This document shows positions 1 to 7,866 of a DNA stretch of 32,320 nucleotides, one piece after another. Source of the stretch: Thermoplasmata archaeon HGW-Thermoplasmata-1 (lineage in GTDB: Archaea; Thermoplasmatota; E2; GCA-002838935). The stretch lies in NCBI GenBank assembly GCA_002838935.1, contig PGXE01000001.1:1-32320 (forward strand), given 5' to 3'. A model generated the notes under the pieces. That model ran no database searches and had not been told where the DNA came from. It saw only the letters and a list, made by a program, of their open reading frames with translations. The stretch's first letter is position 1. Every line of letters begins with the position of its first letter. The position numbers and the translations under genes were made by a program.

Positions 1-19
1 ATTCGAGAAATATGGCCGG

Positions 20-31
20 CCTTTATATATG
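20..31 (-). promoter_or_regulatory. TATA-like element for a gene beyond the left edge
   Basis: On the minus strand this reads atatataaagg. Measured about 26 nt downstream, initiation would fall at the very edge of the window, so it probably serves a minus-strand gene that lies outside. The assignment rests only on base composition and orientation; no coding start is visible. Confidence 0.3.
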
Positions 32-54
32 AGAATCAGATGATCATTTATAAA

Positions 55-894
55 CTATTTAAATGAAATACCTGAAAAAGACAATCGTGCCACACAGCAG
101 TTGTATGCGGACAGCGCGGATGCGAAGAGCAGAATTACGAGAGGGATTGCAACCCCGTAATATATCGGTTCGAGCGTCCCGGCCATTGGCGAGTTGTTCT
201 CGAAGTAGTAGAATATGGTCGCCTTCTGCGCATCCGCGAACTTTTCAACGATTGGCGCTATGAGGTTGACAAGCCAGGTGAATCCCGCGAGCATGATCCC
301 TATGCCCATTGCCGCTTTCCTCCTGCCCGATATGGCCGAACCGAGGAATGCCATGCCGCCAAATACCATGCATGCGGGTGCGGCATCAAGCACCTCGAGG
401 AGCAGGTCGCCGGGGTCTGACACGAAGCCCTCGGTCAGTGCCGCCGCAATCTCCATAGACCCTCCGATGAAAAGCAGTATGAGCAGCAGCCCGCCGACGA
501 CCGCAAGATATTTTTCGGTCGCGATCCTCCAGCGCTTCACGGGCTGGGCCATCAGCAGATCGATGGTGCGTTCCTCCTCTTCGCCCGCAAGCAGTTTGGC
601 GCACTGCGTCACGGCGAATATTGAGAGTGCGATGCCGAGGAATTTGAGGAACTCCATCTGGAGGAAACCGTGCGGCGTCATCATGTCCTCGAACTCGCCG
701 AACATCTTTTTCATGGCATCCGGCATGGTTTCCCAGAATCCTTCAATGCCTTCTGTCCCACTCTCTCCCCCTTCCCCTAGGAAAACAGGATAAATTGCGA
801 CCATCATGACGCCGTAGAGAGCGAATGCCACCCCCCATCCGACGAGCGCCCACTTCATGTCCTTTAGGGTCTTGCTGAAGATGTGGAATCCCAT
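55..894 (-). CDS. ABC-2 type transporter permease
   Basis: This is the membrane half of an ABC exporter, 279 aa. It has an N-terminal transmembrane helix (about residues 15-36), an extracytoplasmic Gly/Glu-rich loop, and then five further hydrophobic helices, the usual ABC-2 layout. The stretch around AGEEEERTIDLLMAQPVKR (about 103-121), between the second helix and the next, is typical of NosY/BcrB-like permeases, in which an acidic segment is followed by a Leu-x-x-Pro-hydrophilic coupling helix. The ATG follows the ATPase stop directly (TGA then ATG), so the two genes are co-transcribed and translationally coupled. The substrate cannot be read from sequence; drug, lipid or peptide export are all possible. 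Transporter identity is firm, specificity unknown. Confidence 0.85.
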   Translation of the reverse strand: MGFHIFSKTLKDMKWALVGWGVAFALYGVMMVAIYPVFLGEGGESGTEGIEGFWETMPDAMKKMFGEFEDMMTPHGFLQMEFLKFLGIALSIFAVTQCAKLLAGEEEERTIDLLMAQPVKRWRIATEKYLAVVGGLLLILLFIGGSMEIAAALTEGFVSDPGDLLLEVLDAAPACMVFGGMAFLGSAISGRRKAAMGIGIMLAGFTWLVNLIAPIVEKFADAQKATIFYYFENNSPMAGTLEPIYYGVAIPLVILLFASALSAYNCCVARLSFSGISFK

Positions 895-1842
895 TCACAC
901 GCCCCCGTTGTAGTAGGTCATGAAAACCTCTTCCAGGTCGGGCTCGTGGCTTATGAAGTCGATTACGTCGTATGCGGCGGCGGCTCTTATCAAGGGGCCT
1001 ATTGCACCCTGAACCGTGCAACGCACCATATCCTTCTCGGCTGCTATGTCGCTGACACCGGGAACTCCAAGGAATGGACCTGTACCGGGGCTTCTATCAA
1101 AAGTCATCTCGACCCGCCTCCTTGCGATTTCCTTTAGCTGCGCCACCTTCCCTACAGTTGCGAGTTTCCCCTCGCGTATTATGCCGAATCGGTCGCAGAC
1201 GCGCTGGACCTCGGGCAGTATGTGGGAGGAGATGAATACCGTGGCGCCGCGTTTTGTCGCCTCGCGTATCATGCGGTGGACCTCCTGCTGCATCAGGGGG
1301 TCGAGGCCGGAGGTCGGCTCGTCGAGTATGAGGAGCGGCGGGCGGTTCATAAATGCCTGTATTATCCCTATCTTCTGCTTGTTGCCTTTGGAGAGGTCGC
1401 CTATATTCCTCTCAAGTTCGTCTTCGCACCTCAGCCTGCCTGTGAGATGTTTTACATAACTCCAGTCCGCGCCTCCGCGCAAGCTTGCCACGAATTTGAG
1501 GAACTGCCACCCCGTCATGTTTTCGTAAAGCGAGAATTCGCCCGGAAGGTAGCCGACGCGCTTTCTTATCTCAAGACTGTGCGTCCGGTGGTCATGCCCG
1601 AAGATGCGCGCGGCTCCGCCCGTCGGCCTTATGAAATCCAGGATGGTTCGTATGAGCGTCGTCTTGCCTGCGCCGTTGGGACCGAGAAAACCGAACACTT
1701 CCCCTTCGTAAACGTCGAGGCTGAGGTCTATGACACCTCTTGATTTTCCATAGAATTTGGTAAGGTGGCGGGTGGAGATGACGCTTCTTCTGTTTATTGA
1801 AGTGTGAATTTGTTGATGGCCCGAAGAAACCTGTAATAACAT
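895..1842 (-). CDS. ABC transporter ATP-binding protein (CcmA/BcrA-like)
   Basis: This is the ATPase of the ABC-2 exporter whose permease follows immediately; it would power the permease from the cytoplasmic face. Visible motifs are Walker A GPNGAGKTT (about 54-62), the signature-like DLSKGNKQK, Walker B LLILDEPTSGLDP and the H-loop ISSH. The C-terminal extension ending LEEVFMTYY is characteristic of the CcmA/BcrA-type subfamily. The ATG at 1842 is preceded by a pyrimidine-rich stretch with no Shine-Dalgarno; an AT-rich element about 22-25 nt upstream suggests a leaderless transcript. The first ~20 residues before the conserved STRHLTKFYG are unusual, but no later start codon precedes that motif, so the start stands. 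The family is certain, the cargo unknown. Confidence 0.9.
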   Translation of the reverse strand: MLLQVSSGHQQIHTSINRRSVISTRHLTKFYGKSRGVIDLSLDVYEGEVFGFLGPNGAGKTTLIRTILDFIRPTGGAARIFGHDHRTHSLEIRKRVGYLPGEFSLYENMTGWQFLKFVASLRGGADWSYVKHLTGRLRCEDELERNIGDLSKGNKQKIGIIQAFMNRPPLLILDEPTSGLDPLMQQEVHRMIREATKRGATVFISSHILPEVQRVCDRFGIIREGKLATVGKVAQLKEIARRRVEMTFDRSPGTGPFLGVPGVSDIAAEKDMVRCTVQGAIGPLIRAAAAYDVIDFISHEPDLEEVFMTYYNGGV

Positions 1843-1954
1843 AATAGGAGATTGAAGTAGATATTAGAAAAAGATTTGCGTTGCCGCGAGCATAGAATTG
1901 CGGTTGGGGGATATGGGAGAACAAGGGATGGGTTTTAGCTGTTCGGTTTACCGC

Positions 1955-4900
1955 TTATGCTTTCCCCATCTCTATTATGATTTTATCCCCTTCAATATCC
2001 CATTCCTTGCCGTTTGCAATCTCTTTTGCATCGACAAAACCGAATGACGAAGCGCGCGTTTCGCCTGCGATATGCTTTATCCACTCGTCGCCTAGAAGGC
2101 TCGTCCATTCCCCGGGCGCATTCACGAGAACGCCTATCCTGTCCTCTATGTGCAAATCGGCCTCCTTTCTCATCTCCTGTATCCTTCTGACGAGTTCGCG
2201 TGCGAGTCCCTCGGCCCGGAGTTCGTCGGTTATGTGCGTGTCCAGCATGAGCGAGAATTCGCCCACGTCCATCCTTCCGATCCCTTCCTTTTCGTGGGAT
2301 TCCAGCTTGAAGAACGAAAGGTCGAGTTCGTGTTCGCTTCCGCCAAGGTTTATCTTCACAGGCAGGCCCGCGGAAAGCGTTGCCGCTATCTTCTCGCCGC
2401 CCATCTCGTCGAGTATCGCCTTTACCTTGCCCGCGTCCGCTTTGAATGTCGGCCCGATCTTCGCGGGATTCGGCCTTGCCGTCTTCTCCATGAACGACGC
2501 GGCGTCCGGCGCGAACTCGACCTCCTTGACGTTTATCTCCTCTTTGAGTATGTCGAGCAGAGGCTCTATGTCCGCCCGTTCCTTAGCGGGACAGACGAGC
2601 GTCGCAAGGAACAGCGGCTGCCGCACCTTTATGTTTACCTTCGCCCGCAGAGCCCTTCCGCCTTCCGCAAGCTCCCGTATGCGCTCCATGCCGCGCTCCA
2701 GGTCCGGCAGGTCGAGTTTCTCGTCGTAGGACGGATAATCGGTGAGGTGGACCGACTGCGCCATCGCGCCCGTCCTGAGGTTTTGGTATATCTCCTCCGC
2801 GATGAACGGTATGAAGGGGGCAAGCAGCGCCGAGACCCCGGAAAGCACCTCCCACATAGTCGAGTAGGCGGACCGCTTGTCAGCCGTCATCTCCTCGCTC
2901 CAGAACCTCTTGCGGCTCCTCCTTACGTACCAGTTGGAGAGGTCTTCGATAACGAAATTCTCCATCGCCCGGGCCGCCCTGTGAGGTTCGAAGGAATCGA
3001 GAGCGAGCGTCGCTTCGCGGACAAGCGAGTTGAACCTGCTTAACAGCCACCTGTCGAGTAGTGGCCTCTTTCCAGCAGGAACGTAATGCGGGTCCCTGTC
3101 GAATCCGTCGAGTTCGGCATAGCTCGTGAAGAATCCGTAGGTGTTCCAGAGCGTCAGTATGAACTTGCCAAGCGCCTCCTTTATCGCGTCCTCGTAGAAC
3201 CGTTTCGGCATCCAGGGGGCGTTAGTCGAGGCGAAGTACCAGCGCGTGGCGTCCGCGCCCTCCCGGTCGAACACCGCCATCGGGTCGAGGTAGTTGCGCT
3301 TCGACTTGCTCATCTTGTTGCCGTCCTTGTCCAGCACGAACTCCATGACGAGGACGTTCCTGTATGGATTGCGGTTGAAGACGGCTGTCGATATCGCCAT
3401 CAGCGAGTAGAACCATCCTCTCGTCTGGTCTATCGCCTCGGAAATGAAATCGGCGGGGAAATTCTCCTCGAATTTCTCCCTGTTCTCGAACGGGTAGTGC
3501 CACTGCGCGAACGGCGCTGAGCCGGAATCGTACCACGTGTCTATGACTTCAGGAGTCCTCTGCATCGCGCCGCCGCACTTAGGGCAGCGCACGTCCAGTT
3601 CGTCAACGTAAGGCTTGTGAAGGTCGAGGTCATTCGGTGCGTTCTTCGAGAGCGAGCGAAGTTCTTCGATGCCGCCGACGCAAAGCTGGTGCCTGCACCC
3701 TTCGTTCCCGCACGTCCATATCGGCAGCGGCGTCCCCCAGTACCTGTCGCGGGAGAGCGCCCAATCCCTGACATCCGATATGAACGAGCCGAAGCGCCCT
3801 TCCTTCACGTGCGCCGGCACCCAGTTCACGTTCTCGTTGTTGGCCACGAGGTCGTCCTTTATCCTGCTCATGGCTATGAACCACGATTCCCTTGCGTAAT
3901 AGATAAGCGGCGAGTCGCAGCGCCAGCAGAAAGGATACTGGTGCTTGTGCATCTTCCTTGCCACGAGGAGTCCGCGCGCCTTCAAGTCCTCGATTATCTT
4001 CTCGTCAGCGTCCTTGACGAACATGCCCTTCCACGGCGTAACGGCATCGGGAAACGTGCCGTCGAGGTTGACTAACTGTATTACGGGAAGGCCGTAGAGC
4101 TTTCCGACCTCGTAGTCGTCCTCGCCGAAAGCGGGCGCTATGTGCACTATGCCGGAGCCGTCCTCCATGGTCACGTACTCGGCGAGCGTAACGAAGTGTG
4201 CCGGCTTGTCAGGCTTTGCGAAATCGTAGAGCGGCTCGTAGCGCATCCCTTCAAGGTCGCTTCCCATGTAGCGTTCGACCACCTCGTATTTCTCGTTCTT
4301 GAACATCTCTTTGGCTCTTGTCTCGGCCATCACCAGAAGTTCGCCGGTCCCCCTTTTTATCCGGGCGTAGGTCTCACGCGGATGGACCGCAAGCGCGACG
4401 TTGGAAATAAGGGTCCAGGGCGTGGTGGTCCAGGCCAGGAAATAGGATTCCGGCTCTACGCCCGCCATGCGGAACTTGACGAATACCGAAGGGTCCGAAA
4501 TCTCCTTGTATCCTTGCGCGACCTCGTGGCTTGAGAGCGCTGTCCCGCAGCGCGGGCAGTAGGGTATGACCTTGTGGCCGCGATATAGAAGACCCTTTTT
4601 CCATATCTCCTTTAGCGACCACCAGACGGATTCGATGTAGTCGTTCTTCAGGGTGATGTAGGGATCGTCCATGTCGAGCCAGTAGCCAAGGCGCGACGAC
4701 ATCTCCCGCCACGCCTTCTCGTAGTGGAAGACAGACTCGCGGCAGTGCTCGTTGAACTTGGCTATACCGTAGGCCTCGATGTCCGTCTTGTCCTTCAGGC
4801 CGAGCTTCTTTTCGACCTCTATCTCGACAGGAAGGCCGTGGGTGTCCCAACCCGCCTTGCGCAGGACGTAGTGCCCCTGCATCGTCTTGTAGCGGTTGAA

Positions 4901-5101
4901 GAGGTCCTTCATCACGCGCGTGAGGACGTGCCCCGGGTGCGGCATGCCGTTAGCGGTCGGCGGCCCTTCCAGAAATACGAACGGCGCACAGGTCTTGCGG
5001 TTCTCTATCGACTTCCTGAAGATATCCCCCTCTTTCCAGAAACAGGATACTCTCTTCTCGACTTCGAGGGGGGTGTATTTCTTCGGGGCTGCCTTTATCA
5101 T
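1955..5101 (-). CDS. ileS: Isoleucyl-tRNA synthetase
   Basis: Class I synthetase that charges tRNA-Ile, 1048 aa, the normal length for archaeal/eukaryotic-type IleRS. The HIGH motif is HPGH near residue 55 (in GPPTANGMPHPGH) and the KMSKS loop is GNKMSKSKRN near 596. Cys pairs (CPRCGTALSSHE, and a second set around RCPKCGG) fit zinc-binding sites, and the WTTTPWTL segment of the editing domain is present. The ORF track begins one codon earlier at a TTG. I prefer the ATG at 5101: it sits about 27 nt below a TATA-like gatatact (5125-5132, opposite strand) and about 7 nt after a GGTG. It is monocistronic or first in its unit; the ParA-like gene ends 90 nt upstream. Confidence 0.96.
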   Translation of the reverse strand: MIKAAPKKYTPLEVEKRVSCFWKEGDIFRKSIENRKTCAPFVFLEGPPTANGMPHPGHVLTRVMKDLFNRYKTMQGHYVLRKAGWDTHGLPVEIEVEKKLGLKDKTDIEAYGIAKFNEHCRESVFHYEKAWREMSSRLGYWLDMDDPYITLKNDYIESVWWSLKEIWKKGLLYRGHKVIPYCPRCGTALSSHEVAQGYKEISDPSVFVKFRMAGVEPESYFLAWTTTPWTLISNVALAVHPRETYARIKRGTGELLVMAETRAKEMFKNEKYEVVERYMGSDLEGMRYEPLYDFAKPDKPAHFVTLAEYVTMEDGSGIVHIAPAFGEDDYEVGKLYGLPVIQLVNLDGTFPDAVTPWKGMFVKDADEKIIEDLKARGLLVARKMHKHQYPFCWRCDSPLIYYARESWFIAMSRIKDDLVANNENVNWVPAHVKEGRFGSFISDVRDWALSRDRYWGTPLPIWTCGNEGCRHQLCVGGIEELRSLSKNAPNDLDLHKPYVDELDVRCPKCGGAMQRTPEVIDTWYDSGSAPFAQWHYPFENREKFEENFPADFISEAIDQTRGWFYSLMAISTAVFNRNPYRNVLVMEFVLDKDGNKMSKSKRNYLDPMAVFDREGADATRWYFASTNAPWMPKRFYEDAIKEALGKFILTLWNTYGFFTSYAELDGFDRDPHYVPAGKRPLLDRWLLSRFNSLVREATLALDSFEPHRAARAMENFVIEDLSNWYVRRSRKRFWSEEMTADKRSAYSTMWEVLSGVSALLAPFIPFIAEEIYQNLRTGAMAQSVHLTDYPSYDEKLDLPDLERGMERIRELAEGGRALRAKVNIKVRQPLFLATLVCPAKERADIEPLLDILKEEINVKEVEFAPDAASFMEKTARPNPAKIGPTFKADAGKVKAILDEMGGEKIAATLSAGLPVKINLGGSEHELDLSFFKLESHEKEGIGRMDVGEFSLMLDTHITDELRAEGLARELVRRIQEMRKEADLHIEDRIGVLVNAPGEWTSLLGDEWIKHIAGETRASSFGFVDAKEIANGKEWDIEGDKIIIEMGKA

Positions 5102-5124
5102 CAAAACGCACCTTCATAAAGCTC

Positions 5125-5132
5125 GATATACT
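5125..5132 (-). promoter_or_regulatory. TATA-like element for ileS
   Basis: The minus-strand sequence agtatatc lies about 27 nt before the ileS ATG, the distance expected between an archaeal TATA box and a leaderless start. This is position-based inference. Confidence 0.4.
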
Positions 5133-5191
5133 TAAGCAGAATGGGGGAACGGTTAAAAATGGTTTTGGGGAGGGAATCCCGCCCTGCGGCA

Positions 5192-5932
5192 TCAAAGGGA
5201 ACCTATCTTTTCAAGCAGACGCACCATCTCCCCGGTGAACGGATGCTCCGGGTTTTCCCTTACAAAAACGCTCGAACTGAAGCTCTGCGGGAGTTCGCAG
5301 TAGCAGGGTATCGCGGCGAGCATCGGCGCGTCTATCGCATTTGCAACCCTCTCCGCGTGTTCCGGTCTTATCACTTTGTTTACGACGAGCCCCATCTTCT
5401 TCTGGAGACCGCCGTAGAACTCCTGTATGAGCCGCGATGTGCCGTCTATGTCGAAGTTGTCGGGCTTTGCGACCAGCAGTATCTTGTCTGCCGAGAGCAC
5501 GGCGTTTATCGATGCGTAGGTCACGCCCGGCGAGGTATCGATTATCACATAGTCGTAGTCTTTTAGCTCCTTCTTTGCCTGCATGAACCTCTTTAGCGAG
5601 TTGAGTTGCGCATTGCGATCGCTTGAAACCGATTTCCTTACAGCGTCCATCTCGGGGTTCGCGAGGCCGACCCGCAGTTCGCCCGAAACGCCGTTTCCAA
5701 GCAGGCCCGTCGCATCCGTCAGCACGTCGGGCACGCAGCCGTTGCCGTCGAGATAGTCGTTTAGCCACATCTCGCTTTTCATTGGTATTATGTTGTGCAG
5801 GTTCGGCGACTCCAGATCGAACTCCAGAAGGCAGACCCGTTTGCCCTGCATCGCCGCGACCGCCGCAAGATTTAACGAGATGTTCGTCTTGCCTGTCCCG
5901 CCCTTGTAGGAATGCACCACAATCGTATCCAT
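5192..5932 (-). CDS. ParA/MinD-family ATPase
   Basis: Cytoplasmic P-loop ATPase of the SIMIBI/ParA-MinD class, 246 aa. The deviant Walker A YKGGTGKTNIS starts at residue 9, with the two lysines typical of ParA. LLEFDLESPNL (about 35-45) is in the place of the switch I aspartate region, and YVIIDTSPG is Walker B. Family members dimerise on ATP and position DNA, protein clusters or membrane machinery. No long C-terminal amphipathic MinD-type helix is obvious, which makes a ParA/Soj-like or SegA-like role somewhat more likely. The ATG is one base after the stop of the upstream winged-helix gene, so the two are coupled and probably partners. The cargo is unknown. Confidence 0.85.
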   Translation of the reverse strand: MDTIVVHSYKGGTGKTNISLNLAAVAAMQGKRVCLLEFDLESPNLHNIIPMKSEMWLNDYLDGNGCVPDVLTDATGLLGNGVSGELRVGLANPEMDAVRKSVSSDRNAQLNSLKRFMQAKKELKDYDYVIIDTSPGVTYASINAVLSADKILLVAKPDNFDIDGTSRLIQEFYGGLQKKMGLVVNKVIRPEHAERVANAIDAPMLAAIPCYCELPQSFSSSVFVRENPEHPFTGEMVRLLEKIGSL

Positions 5933-5933
5933 A

Positions 5934-6299
5934 TCACTCGCCGCCCAAGTAGAAATAAACCTTCTTTGGCGCCTCGCCGGAAAGCTTTCCCCGTTCGCGC
6001 TTCACGTAACCGCGCCCCACGAGCTGGTTGAGATATGCCGATTCTATCGAACGCGAGCGCCCGGTTTTAGCCGAAACCTCCTCAGCCGTCGCCCTTTCGA
6101 GTTCGTAGAGGGACATGGCGCTCTGCCGCAGATGGTCGGGTAGTTCCAGCAGGGCCATGGCGTCAAGAGGACTGCCCTTTGATTTCGAAAAATCGGCGAT
6201 GCGCCTTCCGGTTACCCCCTGTTCTATTAGCTGTTCCATCTTTGAGTTCAACTCAACGAGATTGTCCCTTATCTGCTCGAGAAGCACCTCTATGTCCAT
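5934..6299 (-). CDS. Winged-helix protein coupled to ParA-like ATPase
   Basis: A 121-aa protein. The N-terminal ~35 residues (MDIEVLLEQIRDNL onward) form a likely coiled coil. A middle segment is followed by a C-terminal winged helix-turn-helix: LYELERATAEEVSAKTGRSR looks like the first helices, and YVKRERGKLSGEAPKKVYFYL like the recognition wing. It resembles MarR/ArsR-type archaeal regulators. The ORF track starts much further upstream, but the ATG at 6299 lies about 26 nt below a TATA-like element (minus strand caaatatac), arguing for this start; M47 of the long ORF is the alternative. The gene ends one base before the ParA-like ATG. It may be a DNA-binding adaptor for the ATPase or a repressor of the pair. 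Function unknown beyond that. Confidence 0.75.
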   Translation of the reverse strand: MDIEVLLEQIRDNLVELNSKMEQLIEQGVTGRRIADFSKSKGSPLDAMALLELPDHLRQSAMSLYELERATAEEVSAKTGRSRSIESAYLNQLVGRGYVKRERGKLSGEAPKKVYFYLGGE

Positions 6300-6319
6300 G
6301 AATCGTAATATGGCTTGCA

Positions 6320-6328
6320 GTATATTTG
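6320..6328 (-). promoter_or_regulatory. TATA-like element for the wHTH-ParA operon
   Basis: On the minus strand this reads aaatatact, centred about 26 nt upstream of the ATG at 6299. It supports the short version of the winged-helix protein and a leaderless bicistronic transcript. Confidence 0.45.
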
Positions 6329-6393
6329 TTTTTATGTAAAACAGAACCACACTCGTTTTCCTTGGTTTTGCCTTATTTTTCATTGCAAACCCT

Positions 6394-6401
6394 TTTTTAA
6401 T
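6394..6401 (+). promoter_or_regulatory. TATA-like element for the 6.4-kb membrane protein
   Basis: The sequence tttttaat lies about 26 nt before the ATG at 6423. Together with the minus-strand element at 6320 it makes this a ~120-bp divergent promoter region. Confidence 0.4.
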
Positions 6402-6422
6402 GCGAACGGATTTTGGAAGTTC

Positions 6423-7643
6423 ATGCGAAACGGGAAAGGGACGGGGGTGATACGTCGCATTGTCGTACAGTCTGCCTGTTTTAGCTCCGTAGCCGTATCC
6501 TTCGTAGTTTTGCAAAATCACCTTCCACTGCTCTCTTCCGCCGGCAGGGCGTTTGTCAACGTCTCGCTGTTCCCCCTTTTCATCGCCCTTCTTGCGGTGA
6601 CCCTGATTGCGCTGCGGTTGTCACGCGCCAGACTCGCAGTGTCTGTTATAATAAATCTCTCAATCTCGGCGTCCCTGCTTTTATCCATGGCTATTTCGTC
6701 GATAGCGGGAGCAGCGGCAAGCCCGGTTCTAGTATTAATAGCGCTCGCGCAGGCTGGTGCCGGCTACGTAACCGGATTTGCGCCATTGTCGGAATACCTG
6801 CCGCGTTCGAAGCCGCAGGATTACATCCGCCACGCTTTAATCGCTTCCGCGTGTCTGGGCGGAACGATTGCGGTATTTCAATCGGTCTATATCGTTTCGG
6901 CGTCGCTTCTGTCATTGTCCGACATTTCTGCGCCATTCTCAATCGCGGCACCGCTCTTGCCTGTGCTTGTCCTCTGCATATCGCTTTTGGCTGTCGCTCT
7001 CGCGTCCGCGTTTCGCATTGACTATCGGGAAATCGACAGGTCGGAGGATTGTGAAATCGTCCGCCACACGCCGAGCGCAGTGCAAATCGCGGTGGCTGCG
7101 ACCTTCTTTGCGATGATGCTTTTTTCATTCGGCATCGCCTACGCCCATAACTACGACTCACTGCCCCAGACGGGATACGCAGTGCTATTTACCGGACTTG
7201 CGGCACTCGCCTTCACCCCTCTTTTCTGGCAGCTTGCGAAAAACAGGAAGATACAAACCACATTTTACCTATGTGCTGTCGTGATAGGAATCTCGCTTGC
7301 CCTCCAGATAGGCCTTGGCGGCTCGATATCCAATTATATTATCGACGGTTTGATACTGGCCTGGCTTCCATTCTCCCTCGTTTACGTCTATGAGCTGGCA
7401 GGCCGAAAGGACGCAGATGCCGTGACCGTCGGCAGCGCTTCGATACCGCTGCTTCTATTTGCAGGAAGCACGGTGGCAAGATTTTTCGGTGGCACGGGGC
7501 CGCTCATAATAGGCGCCACAATAATCGCATTCTCGGTGGTTTTCGCGGCAGCGCTCCCCCACGTAGAGACGCGGCTTTCGGAAAGCGACGAGATGCGCGA
7601 TTATCTTGAAGCCGCGAAAAGGGAGAAAGGATCGCTTGATTGA
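6423..7643 (+). CDS. Polytopic membrane protein of unknown function
   Basis: A 406-aa integral membrane protein with about 12 hydrophobic segments and short loops. A longer hydrophilic stretch with DYREIDRSEDCEIVRH near the middle separates two halves of roughly six helices each, a layout like MFS carriers. A short acidic cytoplasmic tail ends the protein. I see no diagnostic transporter motif and do not recognise the family. The ATG at 6423 was chosen over the ORF-track start at 6315 because it lies about 26 nt below a TATA-like tttttaat and directly precedes the first hydrophobic helix. It is divergent from the wHTH-ParA operon, so shared regulation is possible but unproven. Confidence 0.7.
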   Translation: MRNGKGTGVIRRIVVQSACFSSVAVSFVVLQNHLPLLSSAGRAFVNVSLFPLFIALLAVTLIALRLSRARLAVSVIINLSISASLLLSMAISSIAGAAASPVLVLIALAQAGAGYVTGFAPLSEYLPRSKPQDYIRHALIASACLGGTIAVFQSVYIVSASLLSLSDISAPFSIAAPLLPVLVLCISLLAVALASAFRIDYREIDRSEDCEIVRHTPSAVQIAVAATFFAMMLFSFGIAYAHNYDSLPQTGYAVLFTGLAALAFTPLFWQLAKNRKIQTTFYLCAVVIGISLALQIGLGGSISNYIIDGLILAWLPFSLVYVYELAGRKDADAVTVGSASIPLLLFAGSTVARFFGGTGPLIIGATIIAFSVVFAAALPHVETRLSESDEMRDYLEAAKREKGSLD

Positions 7644-7866
7644 CATGGAACTGGATAAATGAATCGATTGGTAAGCGGGAGACTGGGACGGGCGGCTTTT
7701 CGCGAACAGCCGGGCATTCTGTTGAACAAAATATCATCTGGCGGTCAAAAAAACATTTAAGCCGGCAACGCGCTATGGTATGATGTGAAAAAACATCCCG
7801 GCGACTTTCGTCGGCGGGGCGAAAACTGAAAAACCAGGATAGAATCAAACGAAATGGGCGATTGAG

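Noticed and set aside
7644-7866. Possible small RNA or gene between the membrane protein and the lipoprotein
   Set aside because: The 223-bp gap has a TATA-like catttaag near 7753 and an imperfect ggcgac/gtcggc pairing near 7800, but no stable fold or coding frame I can support.
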